Assembly: GCA_005862285.1 (NCBI GenBank)
Contig: SZXW01000014.1
Span: forward strand, 62,001-126,000
Length of the DNA: 64,000 bases
DNA from: Chlorobium sp.
GTDB taxonomy: Bacteria > Bacteroidota > Chlorobiia > Chlorobiales > Chlorobiaceae
Reading direction: 5' to 3'
Position numbers and translations under genes: made by a program. Shown here piece after piece: positions 10,752-21,108 of the stretch. Every line of letters begins with the position of its first letter. Position 1 is the stretch's first letter. The notes under the pieces are model-generated. The model did no database searches and had not been told where the DNA came from. It worked only from the letters and a program-made list of their open reading frames with translations.

Positions 10752-12392
10752 ATGAAAATTCTGATGATTCAGCCTAATTATCATTCCGGCGGAGCTGAAA
10801 TTGCTGGCAACTGGACGCCAAGCTGGGTTGCCTATATCGGTGGCGCCCTGAAGCACGCAGGATTCGATCAGGTCCGTTTTGTCGATGCGATGGCTGATGA
10901 CCTGCCCGATGAACAGATCGAGGAAATTATCCGGAAAAACAAGCCGGATGTAGTTATGACGACCAATATCACCCCTTCCATCTTCAAGGCGCAGGATATC
11001 ATGAAAATCGCCAAGAAGGTCAACAGGAACATCAGGACCATCATGGGGGGCATACACTCTACCTTCATGTACCCGCAGGTACTGAGCGAAGCGGCTGAAA
11101 CCGATTACATCATCCGCGGAGAAGGTGAAGAAGTTGCCGTCAACCTCATCAAGTCCATCGCTGCCGGCACTGACAAACAGGATCGTGCCGAAATCACCGG
11201 CATCGCATATATCGACGATGACGGCAAGGTATTTGCCACCGCCGCGCATCCGGTCATCGAGGACCTCGACACCCTCACGCCGGACTGGAGCCTGTACGAC
11301 TGGGATAAATATATTTATACCCCACTCAATTGCCGACTTGCGGTGCCTAACTTCGCGAGAGGATGCCCGTTCACCTGCACGTTCTGCTCGCAGTGGCAGT
11401 TCTGGCGCCGTTACCGTGCCCGCAGCCCGAAACATTTCGTGGACGAAATAGAAATTCTGGTAAAAAAATACAACGTCGGCTTCTTCATTCTCGCCGACGA
11501 GGAACCGACCATCAACAAGCAGAAGTTCGTGGCGCTCTGCCAGGAGCTGATCGACCGCAAGCTCAACGTCACCTGGGGCATCAATACCCGCGTGACAGAC
11601 ATCATGCGTGACGAAGACCTGCTGCCCTTCTTCCGCAAGGCAGGACTGGTGCATGTTTCGCTCGGAACAGAAGCGGCAAGCCAGATGAACCTGAACCGCT
11701 TCCGCAAGGAAACCACGATCGAAGAGAACAAATTCGCCATCAAGATGCTCCAGAAAAACGGCATCGTGGCAGAAGCTCAGTTCGTCATGGGACTCGAGCA
11801 CGAAACTATGGAAACCATCGAGGAGACCTATCAGCTCTGCAAGGACTGGGATCCCGACATGGCAAACTGGACCATCTATACGCCATGGCCCTTCTCCGAC
11901 CTTTTCAAGGAGCTTGGCGACAGGGTCGAAGTCCGCGACTATTCACGCTACAACTTCGTCTCGCCGATCATCAAGCCGGATAACATGGAAAGAGAGGACG
12001 TGCTGAAAGGCGTGCTGAAATCCTATGCGCGTTTCTATGCACGCAAGACATTCTTCAGCTACCCGTGGATCAAGGACCCCTATGTCCGCAAATACATGCT
12101 CGGCTGTCTTAAGGCATTTGCCCAGACAACGATCACCAAGCGCTTCTACGATATCGATCGCGTAAAGACCAAAAACCGCAAGATCGAAATCGACCTCGGG
12201 TTCGACAAGTCGAGGATCCTCACACAGGACGAGGTAAAGAACCTCAAGGAACTGCGTCCGGAAATGGTTGCCGACATGAGCTTCGGTCTGAAGGAGGCTG
12301 GATACCAGCGCGAACACGACGAACATGACTGGGATGCATTCGATGAAACCACCATAAAGGACCGCACCTCGTCAACCGTCCGCAACTGCTGA
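10752..12392 (+). CDS. bchE: Anaerobic Mg-protoporphyrin IX monomethyl ester cyclase (B12/radical SAM)
   Basis: BchE forms the isocyclic ring E of chlorophylls without oxygen, using cobalamin and a radical-SAM [4Fe-4S] cluster. The 546-residue protein has an N-terminal B12-binding domain (about 1-140) and a radical-SAM domain with C205, C209 and C212 in RGCPFTCTFCSQW. GGAGGG lies ten bases before the ATG. It follows bchM by 137 bases and completes the order of successive biosynthetic steps H-M-E. A perfect hairpin terminator closes the block. Confidence 0.94.
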   Translation: MKILMIQPNYHSGGAEIAGNWTPSWVAYIGGALKHAGFDQVRFVDAMADDLPDEQIEEIIRKNKPDVVMTTNITPSIFKAQDIMKIAKKVNRNIRTIMGGIHSTFMYPQVLSEAAETDYIIRGEGEEVAVNLIKSIAAGTDKQDRAEITGIAYIDDDGKVFATAAHPVIEDLDTLTPDWSLYDWDKYIYTPLNCRLAVPNFARGCPFTCTFCSQWQFWRRYRARSPKHFVDEIEILVKKYNVGFFILADEEPTINKQKFVALCQELIDRKLNVTWGINTRVTDIMRDEDLLPFFRKAGLVHVSLGTEAASQMNLNRFRKETTIEENKFAIKMLQKNGIVAEAQFVMGLEHETMETIEETYQLCKDWDPDMANWTIYTPWPFSDLFKELGDRVEVRDYSRYNFVSPIIKPDNMEREDVLKGVLKSYARFYARKTFFSYPWIKDPYVRKYMLGCLKAFAQTTITKRFYDIDRVKTKNRKIEIDLGFDKSRILTQDEVKNLKELRPEMVADMSFGLKEAGYQREHDEHDWDAFDETTIKDRTSSTVRNC

Positions 12393-12416
12393 CCTGCATT
12401 ACAAAACGTACAGATA

Positions 12417-12450
12417 CAGAAAAACCTCCAGACTTCAGGAGGTTTTTCTG
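12417..12450. terminator. Strong bidirectional rho-independent terminator (bchE / hsp20)
   Basis: CAGAAAAACCTCC (12417-12429) pairs perfectly with GGAGGTTTTTCTG (12438-12450) across an eight-base loop. The T-rich right arm and following TTTT serve bchE; the A-rich left arm gives T residues on the opposite strand for the converging hsp20 gene. Confidence 0.9.
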
Positions 12451-12476
12451 TTTTCAGCTTCTCTTTCCTAATCGGG

Positions 12477-12896
12477 TCACTTGACCTCGATTTCCTTGCC
12501 TTTCTTCGGTTCTGCTTCTTTTTTAGGAATGGTGACTTTCAGTACCCCGTTGTCATAAGAAGCCGAAATATTCTCGGCATCGACATTTTCACCGACTGAA
12601 AAACTTCTGCTCATACTTCCCCAGGATCTCTCGATCCGATGATAACCCTTTTTCGTTTCTTCCTCCTCCTGCTTCCTTTCGGCACTGATACATAGAACAT
12701 CATCTTCAAGCGAAACTTTGACATCTTCCTTACTCATGCCGGGCATATCGGCAGATACATAGAGGGCCTTTTCGTCCTCGCTGATATCCACCTTGAAGGA
12801 AGGAGTAATCATCGAGGAAAAGAAAGGTGATACCTTGTCGTTGAAAACATCTTCGAACATTTTGATTGGGTCCCTTCCATAAAGTTTCAGTGCCAT
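12477..12896 (-). CDS. Small heat shock protein (Hsp20/alpha-crystallin)
   Basis: The 139-residue protein has the alpha-crystallin domain from about 36 to 130, including VSADMPGMSKEDVKVSLEDD, a Glu/Lys-rich loop, and the C-terminal ASYDNGVLKVTIPKKE. Such proteins are ATP-independent holdases that keep unfolding proteins soluble. It is a single gene, convergent with bchE. ATGGAGATC gives a ribosome site just upstream. Confidence 0.93.
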   Translation of the reverse strand: MALKLYGRDPIKMFEDVFNDKVSPFFSSMITPSFKVDISEDEKALYVSADMPGMSKEDVKVSLEDDVLCISAERKQEEEETKKGYHRIERSWGSMSRSFSVGENVDAENISASYDNGVLKVTIPKKEAEPKKGKEIEVK

Positions 12897-12917
12897 GGCT
12901 GATCTCCATTTCTGATA

Positions 12918-12923
12918 ATTATA
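12918..12923 (-). promoter_or_regulatory. Candidate -10 element of hsp20
   Basis: The minus strand reads TATAAT about 22 bases upstream of the hsp20 start codon. The -35 at the proper distance is poor (CATTAA). No CIRCE inverted repeat (TTAGCACTC-N9-GAGTGCTAA) is seen, so HrcA control is not supported here. Confidence 0.35.
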
Positions 12924-13075
12924 CCGTTAGTAGTATTCAGTTAATGTCTGCATAATATCAACATAATCCAGCATTGAAAAATTCCCTTCCGCTTAAACGT
13001 TTCACCAGAGGATCCCGGCTGATCAGTCCTTTCGTTCTTTTTTCCAGGCAGCTCATGAATAAATTATACCCGGGT

Positions 13076-14002
13076 TCAACCATGTAAACCTTCCGGTACT
13101 GGTTCGATCACTTTCCATCGGTTATGAAGCCAGAACCACTCTTCGGGATACTGGTAAACAGCTTTTTCAATTATCCTGGTATAACGCCTGGCAATTTCTT
13201 CGATATCAGTTTTTGAGGTTCCGAATCCAGTAGTATCAATTTCTTCAATATCAGCAACATATCGGCCGTTGCCGACCCTGCGACACAAAGCAACAAACAA
13301 TGGCACACCTGCCTTCAAGGCAAAAAAAGCCGGCCCAAGAAAAACTGAAGTACGGCGGCCCATAAATTCAGTGAAAAAACCGGCACTCGGATCGGACTGA
13401 TCGCCCAGAAGAGTCAGAATCCCTCCTTGCTGCAAGGTTCTCAATCCTTCGCGAAGAGCCCGGTTATCGTAAACAATCTGATTGCCGCGCAATGTTCTGA
13501 TCTCGTTCATCCTGCGGTCAATTGCTTTATTGGTCAGTTCTTTCACAACTATGGTATGAGAATGCATCAGTAATCCGCTGCAGAAAGCGAGAAGCTCCCA
13601 GTTTCCAAAATGTGCCGAAACCAGCACTCCCCCTTTTTTCTGATCGATCGTTTTTGAAAGGATCGCTTTAGTGTCAAGTTCCAGAAAACGCGCGGCATCT
13701 TCTGCTGTTTTTATCATGGGCAGACGGACCGTTTCAATGATATTTTCAGCCTGATTACGATAGACTTGGCGGGCTTTCGCATTTATTTCGGAGCTGTCCT
13801 TGTCAGGAAAAGCCCGTGACAGGTTTTCTATAACGAGTTTTCGTCTTGTTTGCAGGATGTAAAAGACAAAATCACCAAGGAAACGAGCAATGGCTGCAGA
13901 TGCTTTCAAACTTACACTCCTGATCAGAATGGCAAAAAACGACATGATGCTGACAAGAATTTTTTCCGTTGCCCTGTCGTTTTTTATCCGGATGAGTTTC
14001 AT
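13076..14002 (-). CDS. Lipid A biosynthesis acyltransferase (LpxL/HtrB family)
   Basis: The 308-residue protein belongs to the Kdo2-lipid IVA acyltransferase family, which adds secondary acyl chains to lipid A on the inner membrane. The catalytic HX4D/E motif is H131-FGNW-E136, and LGDQSDPSAGFFTEFMGR matches the second conserved block. A hydrophobic N-terminal segment (about 15-35, 40-52) anchors it. It is divergent from the heptose adenylyltransferase gene, also an LPS gene. LpxL and LpxM types cannot be separated by eye. Confidence 0.9.
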   Translation of the reverse strand: MKLIRIKNDRATEKILVSIMSFFAILIRSVSLKASAAIARFLGDFVFYILQTRRKLVIENLSRAFPDKDSSEINAKARQVYRNQAENIIETVRLPMIKTAEDAARFLELDTKAILSKTIDQKKGGVLVSAHFGNWELLAFCSGLLMHSHTIVVKELTNKAIDRRMNEIRTLRGNQIVYDNRALREGLRTLQQGGILTLLGDQSDPSAGFFTEFMGRRTSVFLGPAFFALKAGVPLFVALCRRVGNGRYVADIEEIDTTGFGTSKTDIEEIARRYTRIIEKAVYQYPEEWFWLHNRWKVIEPVPEGLHG

Positions 14003-14122
14003 AAATAATCAGCTGTATTTTATAATTCGGACGATACAGATGGATAAGGTAAATTGAAAAAATAATCGGCAATTTACTCCTTTACCTGAAAGTGATCCAA
14101 TCTTTATAAAAAAAGCAAGGGC

Positions 14123-14635
14123 ATGAATTTTTCCGACAAGCTTGTCACACGTTCTGATGCAATTGAAAAAGTCCGTTCCTGGCAGTTATCAGGACAAAAG
14201 GTTGTTTTTTCAAACGGATGCTTCGATATCATGCACGCCGGACATGTTTCATACCTCTCTGCAGCAAGGCTGCTCGGCGACAAACTTGTCATCGGTCTCA
14301 ACAGCGACGAATCCGTCCGGAGGCTGAAAGGCCCGCAGAGGCCTGTCTGCTGCGAAGCCGATCGAGCTACGGTCCTTTCAGCACTTGAAGCGGTTGATGC
14401 CGTAACACTCTTTGACGAAGACACTCCTGAAAACCTTATCAATATCCTGCTGCCGGATATCCTTGTCAAGGGAGCCGACTGGGATGTCGACCAGATTGCG
14501 GGAGCCGGAGCTGTTCTCGAACACGGAGGGCAGGTACTTACGCTTCCGCTGCTCGAAGGGCGCTCGACAAGCGGCATCATAGAAAAAATCATTCGTATCT
14601 ATTCTCAATCCCTGATCAGCGGTGAAACGCATTAA
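14123..14635 (+). CDS. rfaE2: D-glycero-beta-D-manno-heptose 1-phosphate adenylyltransferase (RfaE2/HldE C-domain)
   Basis: This 170-residue nucleotidyltransferase activates heptose 1-phosphate with ATP to ADP-heptose for the LPS core. The signature VFSNGCFDIMHAGHVSYL at 28-45 contains the HxGH active-site motif (H38-H41), and GRSTSGIIEKI near the end is the second family motif. It is the separate adenylyltransferase half; no heptose kinase domain is fused. Its end overlaps the tamB start by 14 bases. Confidence 0.9.
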   Translation: MNFSDKLVTRSDAIEKVRSWQLSGQKVVFSNGCFDIMHAGHVSYLSAARLLGDKLVIGLNSDESVRRLKGPQRPVCCEADRATVLSALEAVDAVTLFDEDTPENLINILLPDILVKGADWDVDQIAGAGAVLEHGGQVLTLPLLEGRSTSGIIEKIIRIYSQSLISGETH

Positions 14636-17600
14636 ACATTATTCGGTTATCATATTGATAGCGTTTTCAGGGTTCGTGCTGTTTCTTTCGCTGGTTTCAT
14701 TACTGGTACTGAACAGCGGAATTCTCGACCTCTGGGCAAAAAACAGGGTAGTATCCCTTTTCAACGAACAGTTTTTCAGCAGGCTCGATATTGAGGAACT
14801 GCACCTGAAATTTCCAAACAATGTTGTCCTGATAAATCCCCGTATTTATGACCTGAAAGAAAACAAGCCCGCACTTGAAGCTCGCCGTGTTTCTATGAAA
14901 TTCAATTTTCTGACGGTGCTTCAGCCGAAAATAAAAAATCTCTACCTGCGCAGTCTCGATGCCGATTCTCTCAGTATCGATATTGTCGAAGGCGATAACG
15001 GAAAACTCAATCTTCAACGAATTTTCAAGCCACGGGGCCCTGACTCGACCAGATTTCCCATAGAACATTTTTTCTGTAAAAAACTTAAGCTGGACCGTAG
15101 CAGCCTTTCGTTCACCGGCAATAAAAAACATGCGGCAAACATCGATCTTGCATTGAAAGATGTATCGATGTCGCTCTCGTCCTTCAGCGCAATGAAAAAT
15201 GAACTGAAAGGCTCCCTTGATCAGTTGCTGTTCAACATACCTCGTCACCGCTTCTCCTTGCTGCAGGCATCAGGAAAATTCCAGTTTTCGGAAAACCGTT
15301 CAGAAGTACTGGTCTTCAAAGCTGAAAGCAATAAAAGCCGTGCGGAGCTGTCAGCAACAATAGACCATTTCAATATTTTCTCATCGAGTCCTCTCACAAA
15401 GGAAATCAACCTGAGCACCTCATTCCTGAATATCCGGCAGCTTGACCTCCACAGTGACGATATCAGGATGTTTTACCCTGCATTCGATCTGCCGCCCGGC
15501 ATCTATTCGCTCAAGGGAAATGCAAAAGGCAAAGCCGATAACATTGATATACTTGATGCCCGCTTGACGCATCTTGACAGTAAGCTCGTTCTGAAGGGAA
15601 AAGTAATCAACCTGCAGAACAATAAAGCACTTGCCTATCAGCTTGAATGTGACAGTTCCAGGATTGCCGAACCTTTTCTTGAATCATTCCTGAAAGATAA
15701 CTCCCACAAGGAACTTGCAAGAAGGACCGGAAATATAACCTTTATTGGCCAGGCAAAAGGGTCGCTTCACGCCGTACAATCGAAAATGAACTTCCTATCC
15801 GGGCTCGGTGAAGCCTCGCTGGATGCATCGATCGCTGCAGAAGAAACCCGTCGGCTTTCCGCCAAAGGAACCTTTGTCCTGAAAAAATTTCAGCTCCACA
15901 AGGTTATCGCCGACGGGAAAGGAAAAAGCCTTTTGAATGCCGAAGGAAGTTTTGAAGGGAAAAAATCCGCAAACAGCGAGTACCTGCTGAAGCTGGAAAC
16001 GAAAATCTCCAATTCGTTCTGGCTGGATCAACCGGTTCAGGACGGTTCACTTTCCGTAAGCTATGAAAACCGGATGCTCGATACATCCGTTTCACTGACA
16101 GACAAACTCTCAAGCTTCACGCTCACTGGCGGAATAGACTGGAAAGACAAATCGCCCCGATACCATGCTGCAGGCAAAGCTGTAAACGTAGACATATCAA
16201 AAGCCACGGGGCAGGGAAAATTCAGGACCGACCTGAACGGAAACTACACCCTGCAGGGAAACGGGTTTGATCCGGGCATGATCAACATCGCGGCTTCCAT
16301 GCAGTTTTCGCCGTCGACGATCAATGGCTATCAGCTTAAAGACAGATCGAAAATCACAGCTCAAATAGAACAGACCCCTCAATCCTCGAAAGCCGGTATC
16401 ACCAGCGATTTTCTTGACATTCAGGCGGAAGGCGACTACAGCTTCAGGGAACTTCTTGATCTTGGAAAATTCGTCGCCTCAGGAGTTTCAAAAGAAATCT
16501 ACACACAGAATATCTGGCACTCCACTTCTCTTATTCCCTGGTCGCCAGCAGACACTCCGGCAAAACCGTTTACCGTGAAATATCGGGTCTCGGTTAAAGA
16601 CATCTCGCCTCTTGCACTGATCCTGCCTGTACAAGGATTCAGTATCCAGGGCAACGCAGAAGGACATGCCGTCTACCGGAACGGCCAGTGCACCATCGGC
16701 TCATCGCTCAATATTGCCAGGTTCCAGGCAGAAAAAAACTTTCTGCTGGAAAACGTTTCAGGTGACATCTCTCTCGAATGCGGCAGAAACGGCGTCTCGA
16801 AAGCTGCCGCTTATGGTAAAGCCGCATCGGCAGCCATTTCTGAAAAAAAAATCGGCGCGCCGGTTTTTTCAGGCAACTATACACCCTCACATCTGGACGC
16901 TTCTCTTGAACTGGCCGTTCCGAAACCTGCACAAAATTTTTCGGCCAAATTTGCAACTACAAGAAACGGCAACCAGTATGACCTTGTTTTCAATCAGCTT
17001 GCAATAAAAGATGCTGCAGGAAGCTGGCAGGCTGCGCCCGGATCTCATATGACACTGGCCAGGGCGTCAGCGAAATTTTATCGTTTCACCGTTGCAAAAG
17101 GGGGGCAGCAGGCAGTATTCGATGGAGAACTCAGCAATACGCAGGCAGGAACCTTTCAATGCATGATTTCAAATATTGATGTCAACGAACTGAAACGTTT
17201 TTACCTTGACCCCGCCCTGGATAAACTGTCCGGCATCATCAATGCCTCTTTGACGGTAAGCGGTTCTCCGGGGTCGAAAACGAGCTCTCTCAAGATTAGC
17301 GGACAGAAGCTCCGTTATGACAAAGTCGTTATTGGCAGCCTGCAGGCCAATGCCACCCATAATGGCAGCCTGCTGCGGTTTGATATGCACAGCAGACCGG
17401 CCGCTAACGAAACATCGATCCCGATGAATGTCATCGATGGAAGCGGGACCATTCCACTCGTCCTGAATTACTACCCGTTGACGGTAAAGATACCGGAACA
17501 GCAGACGATAAATGCATCTTTCAGGTCAGATAACCTCTCTGCCCAGTTTCTCGAGTATATATTACCCCTTTTTGAATCGGCTGAAGGCATCATTCCAACC

Positions 17601-19136
17601 ACGCTTCGCATCGAAGGCAGGACTCCCAGACCTGACATTTACCTGACCAGTACGCTGCGGAACACCGGAATCACGATTGCTCCTACGCAGGTCTCATACA
17701 GGCTTAACGGTGAAGTCCTAATAACACCGCAGGCAATGGAACTCAGAAACATAAACGTCAGCGACAACCAGAACGGCAGCGGAAAAATTAGCGGCATGGT
17801 CAAGCTGGTAAAAATGGAGCCTCAGGAACTGTCATTAGGGGGAAAATTCAACAAGCTTCTGCTGTTCGACAAGAAAGACAAAAAAGACGAAACCTCATTC
17901 GGAACCGTGACTGGATCAACGGACAACATCCTGTTTCACGGAACACTCTCGGCACCGATAATTGAAGGCGAACTGATGGTTGATTCCGCAAACTTCTCCC
18001 TTTACCGCTTCGGCGCAAACGAAAGTGCAAAGTATGCAGGTGTCGATAAATTTATTGAATTCATTCCCCGTTATCCGTCACCCAGCGCTCCTGTTATCGA
18101 AAAGAAAGAAAGCCCGGCCGATTTCTACTTTTCGATCATCGATATCCTTCAGATTAAAAACCTCAGGCTCAGCAACGCAGAGCCGCTCAAATGCTCCATT
18201 ATTTTTGACAGGATCAGGGGGGAACAGATTGAAACCTCGCTCAACAACCTTTCGCTGCTTGTCAATAAAAACAGTCAGCAATACCGCCTTTTCGGATCGG
18301 TAAACATTACTGGAGGCAAATACAAGTTTTCAAATTCAAGTTTCGATCTGCAGGACGGAGGTAAGATAACCTGGAACAATGCCGACATCCGCAACGGTGT
18401 GATGGATAATCTGTTCGGAAGCAAACTCGTCAATGCCGCAAGCATCCAGACAGGCGAACGAGACAATGTCAGACTTCTCATCGCCATCAACGGGACGCTC
18501 AACGAACCTAAAGTGGTAATGGGATATTACCTGAACGAACAATCGCAGCCTTATGCGTCCGTCAACATGATCGGCGGACAACCCAGCCAGATAGATCCCA
18601 ATGCGGAGCTGAACTTCATCACCATGATGTTTTCGAAACAATGGTACATCAGGCCTGGCGGAACATCACAGTACGCAAACGCTGCAGTTTCCAATGTCGG
18701 AATCTCTGCCGGAACAGGGCTCCTCTCCTCGAGGATTTCAAAAGCTATCGAAGATATAGCCGGACTGGAAAGCTTCAATGTCAATATGGGTGTTGACAAA
18801 CGCGGTGAAGTCAGCGGCCTTGACCTGTATTTTGCGCTCAAGGTCCCCGGCACAAGCGGAAAAATGCGTTTTATCGGAACCGGAACATCAATCGGCTCAA
18901 GACAAACGGTCACGAACGACAGTTACGGCATGTCCCAAAAAATCGAATACCGGGTTACACCGAAAATTTATATAGAAGCTTCGAGATCATACGGTCAGAT
19001 CAACAATTCGATTTCGAACAGTTCACTGCAGAAACCGGCGGAAACCTGGGGGCTCAGCGTCTCGTATAAAGAACGTTTCCAGACATGGGACCAGTTCTGG
19101 AAACGTCTGATCCCTTCTTCTGACAAAAACAAATAA
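14622..19136 (+). CDS. TamB-like translocation and assembly module protein (DUF490)
   Basis: The 1504-residue protein starts from a GTG inside the preceding gene. It has one N-terminal membrane helix (about 6-30), AsmA-like N-terminal repeats, a long beta-rich periplasmic body and a C-terminal TamB/DUF490 domain with INITGGKYKFSNSSFDLQDG and GLLSSRISKAIEDIAGLESF. TamB bridges the inner and outer membrane and is linked to autotransporter assembly or phospholipid transport. No Omp85/TamA partner gene is adjacent. The length is slightly above the E. coli protein. Confidence 0.88.
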   Translation: MKRIKHYSVIILIAFSGFVLFLSLVSLLVLNSGILDLWAKNRVVSLFNEQFFSRLDIEELHLKFPNNVVLINPRIYDLKENKPALEARRVSMKFNFLTVLQPKIKNLYLRSLDADSLSIDIVEGDNGKLNLQRIFKPRGPDSTRFPIEHFFCKKLKLDRSSLSFTGNKKHAANIDLALKDVSMSLSSFSAMKNELKGSLDQLLFNIPRHRFSLLQASGKFQFSENRSEVLVFKAESNKSRAELSATIDHFNIFSSSPLTKEINLSTSFLNIRQLDLHSDDIRMFYPAFDLPPGIYSLKGNAKGKADNIDILDARLTHLDSKLVLKGKVINLQNNKALAYQLECDSSRIAEPFLESFLKDNSHKELARRTGNITFIGQAKGSLHAVQSKMNFLSGLGEASLDASIAAEETRRLSAKGTFVLKKFQLHKVIADGKGKSLLNAEGSFEGKKSANSEYLLKLETKISNSFWLDQPVQDGSLSVSYENRMLDTSVSLTDKLSSFTLTGGIDWKDKSPRYHAAGKAVNVDISKATGQGKFRTDLNGNYTLQGNGFDPGMINIAASMQFSPSTINGYQLKDRSKITAQIEQTPQSSKAGITSDFLDIQAEGDYSFRELLDLGKFVASGVSKEIYTQNIWHSTSLIPWSPADTPAKPFTVKYRVSVKDISPLALILPVQGFSIQGNAEGHAVYRNGQCTIGSSLNIARFQAEKNFLLENVSGDISLECGRNGVSKAAAYGKAASAAISEKKIGAPVFSGNYTPSHLDASLELAVPKPAQNFSAKFATTRNGNQYDLVFNQLAIKDAAGSWQAAPGSHMTLARASAKFYRFTVAKGGQQAVFDGELSNTQAGTFQCMISNIDVNELKRFYLDPALDKLSGIINASLTVSGSPGSKTSSLKISGQKLRYDKVVIGSLQANATHNGSLLRFDMHSRPAANETSIPMNVIDGSGTIPLVLNYYPLTVKIPEQQTINASFRSDNLSAQFLEYILPLFESAEGIIPTTLRIEGRTPRPDIYLTSTLRNTGITIAPTQVSYRLNGEVLITPQAMELRNINVSDNQNGSGKISGMVKLVKMEPQELSLGGKFNKLLLFDKKDKKDETSFGTVTGSTDNILFHGTLSAPIIEGELMVDSANFSLYRFGANESAKYAGVDKFIEFIPRYPSPSAPVIEKKESPADFYFSIIDILQIKNLRLSNAEPLKCSIIFDRIRGEQIETSLNNLSLLVNKNSQQYRLFGSVNITGGKYKFSNSSFDLQDGGKITWNNADIRNGVMDNLFGSKLVNAASIQTGERDNVRLLIAINGTLNEPKVVMGYYLNEQSQPYASVNMIGGQPSQIDPNAELNFITMMFSKQWYIRPGGTSQYANAAVSNVGISAGTGLLSSRISKAIEDIAGLESFNVNMGVDKRGEVSGLDLYFALKVPGTSGKMRFIGTGTSIGSRQTVTNDSYGMSQKIEYRVTPKIYIEASRSYGQINNSISNSSLQKPAETWGLSVSYKERFQTWDQFWKRLIPSSDKNK

Positions 19137-19200
19137 ATGCACGATGATTTTTTAAATTGTGCGTAAACTATTTATTAATAAACCGTTCGGGGAATACATC

Positions 19201-20436
19201 TTGAGAGGGAAAAACATAATTGTCGGCATATGCGGAGGTATTGCAGCCTATAAAACACCGCATCTCGTGAGGCTGCTGAAAAAAAGCGGTGCGAATGTGA
19301 AAGTTGCACTGACTGATGCCGGTGCTCGATTTGTGAGCGAACTTTCTCTCGCAACTGTTTCACAGGAACAGGTGTACCGTTCAATGTTTCCTCCAACCGA
19401 CAAGGCCGGAATGGATTTCACCCGTCATATCTCGCTCGGAGAGTGGGCCGATGCTCTTGTTATCGCACCGGCCACAGCAAACACAATCGCAAAACTTGCT
19501 TCAGGTCTTTGCGATGATATGCTTACGGCATGTTTTATTACCCTCCGGCCCGGAAAACCGGTCCTGATTTTCCCGGCAATGGACGGACAGATGTTTCTCT
19601 CGCCTTCTGTTCAGAGAAATATCAGCACCCTCGCCGGCCAGGGTGCAATAATTGTAAATCCGGAAAGCGGCGATCTCGCATCGGGTCAATGCGGAACCGG
19701 ACGAATGCCGGAACCGGAATCGATTGTCCGGGATATTGAAAAAGCAATGCATTCTTCCATGAAGCGGTCCCTGCTTCATGGAAAAACCATTGTTGTCACA
19801 GCGGGACCTACCAGGGAAAAAATTGATGAAGTCCGGTTCATTTCCAATTACTCTTCCGGAAAAATGGGCTTTGCCATTGCCCGTGCAGCCGCCTTGCGAG
19901 GAGCAAAGGTCACACTCATTGCAGGACCGGTCAATCTTGAGACTCCTCCCGGTGTTGAACGCCTCGATATCGAATCAGCAGTTGAAATGCATGCCGCAGC
20001 CGTGAACTTTTTCAGTTCATGTGACATTTTCATAGGTGCAGCTGCTCTTGCCGATTACCGTCCTTCAGTATATTACCGCGGTAAAATGAAAAAAGAGAGC
20101 GACGAACTGCAATGCACCCTTGTTAAAAATCCTGATATACTTGCCGATTTCGGCAGCCAGAAAACCGGAGGCCAGCTTGCCATCGGGTTCGCTCTCGAAC
20201 AGGAAAACGGTTTGGAAAACGCCAGGAAAAAACTCGAATCGAAAAATCTGGATCTGATTGCGCTCAACTTTTTCGACCGGAAAACATCCGGCTTTGAAGT
20301 CGATACAAATATTCTTACCCTGATAAATCGAGAGGGTGAAATCACCGAACTCCCGCAGTTGAACAAGGACGAAGCCGCCCGGAAACTTCTTGACACGATA
20401 GAAGTAATCTGCCGGAAAACAAGTATTGATACCTGA
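19201..20436 (+). CDS. coaBC: Bifunctional phosphopantothenoylcysteine decarboxylase / phosphopantothenate-cysteine ligase
   Basis: CoaBC joins cysteine to phosphopantothenate and decarboxylates the product on the way to coenzyme A. I choose TTG 19201 because GGGGA lies at good distance and the product then begins RGKNIIVGICGGIAAYK like its family; GTG 19159 lacks a ribosome site. The flavin decarboxylase half (about 1-180) has HISLGEWADALVIAPATANT and CGTGRMPEP. The ligase half (about 185-410) starts TIVVTAGPTREKIDEVRFIS. Length is 411 residues. Confidence 0.92.
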   Translation: MRGKNIIVGICGGIAAYKTPHLVRLLKKSGANVKVALTDAGARFVSELSLATVSQEQVYRSMFPPTDKAGMDFTRHISLGEWADALVIAPATANTIAKLASGLCDDMLTACFITLRPGKPVLIFPAMDGQMFLSPSVQRNISTLAGQGAIIVNPESGDLASGQCGTGRMPEPESIVRDIEKAMHSSMKRSLLHGKTIVVTAGPTREKIDEVRFISNYSSGKMGFAIARAAALRGAKVTLIAGPVNLETPPGVERLDIESAVEMHAAAVNFFSSCDIFIGAAALADYRPSVYYRGKMKKESDELQCTLVKNPDILADFGSQKTGGQLAIGFALEQENGLENARKKLESKNLDLIALNFFDRKTSGFEVDTNILTLINREGEITELPQLNKDEAARKLLDTIEVICRKTSIDT

Positions 20437-20451
20437 AAGAGCAATCGTTTC

Positions 20452-21108
20452 ATGCAGGGAAATTTATTTGATGCCGTTGAAAGAACACCGGCTGCACCAG
20501 AAAAAAAAGCTTCATCCGCCGATGAACTGGCCCGGTTGTTCAATACATCAAAAGAGTGCCGTAAATGCAGGCTTTCCGCATCAAGACTGAATTTTGTCTT
20601 TGGCGAAGGCAGCCCTGCGGCAGACATTTTTGTAATAGGCGAAGCACCTGGTGCAGAAGAAGATGCCTCAGGCAGACCTTTTGTCGGCAGGTCCGGCCAG
20701 TTGCTCGACAAAATCCTGCAGGCTGTCAATTTTGAACGGAAAGATGTGTATATAGGTAATATTATCAAATGCCGTCCGCCGCAGAACCGCAATCCGATGG
20801 AGGACGAAATTGCCTGCTGTATGCCCTGGCTTCTTGAACAGCTCAGTATAATCAGACCGAAACTGATTCTTCTTCTTGGAAAAGTCGCAGCCAATACCAT
20901 CCTTGACAACCGGCTTTCCATGGGAGCGATGAGAGGAAAAATAATCAGATGGAAGGAGTTCGACTGTTTTGTGACCTATCATCCTGCCGCCCTGCTGCGC
21001 AATCCAGGATGGAAACGGGGATGCTGGGAAGATGTACAAATGATGAGACGACATTATGACAAACTCTGTGCATCAGGCACGATTCAAGACAGGATAAGCG
21101 AACGATGA
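20452..21108 (+). CDS. Family 4 uracil-DNA glycosylase (Fe-S)
   Basis: The 218-residue enzyme removes uracil from DNA. Motif A is GEAPGAEEDASGRPFVG (63-79) and the C-terminal motif is HPAALLRNP (177-185). C36, C39, C107 and C123 have the spacing of the [4Fe-4S] ligands of family 4. The gene starts 15 bases after coaBC and its stop overlaps the dnaB start in ATGA, so it is translationally coupled to the replicative helicase. Confidence 0.92.
   Translation: MQGNLFDAVERTPAAPEKKASSADELARLFNTSKECRKCRLSASRLNFVFGEGSPAADIFVIGEAPGAEEDASGRPFVGRSGQLLDKILQAVNFERKDVYIGNIIKCRPPQNRNPMEDEIACCMPWLLEQLSIIRPKLILLLGKVAANTILDNRLSMGAMRGKIIRWKEFDCFVTYHPAALLRNPGWKRGCWEDVQMMRRHYDKLCASGTIQDRISER

Noticed and set aside
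10746-11801. Minus-strand open frame of 351 codons across bchE
   Set aside because: It is fully antisense to the clear radical-SAM protein BchE and has no recognisable motif.
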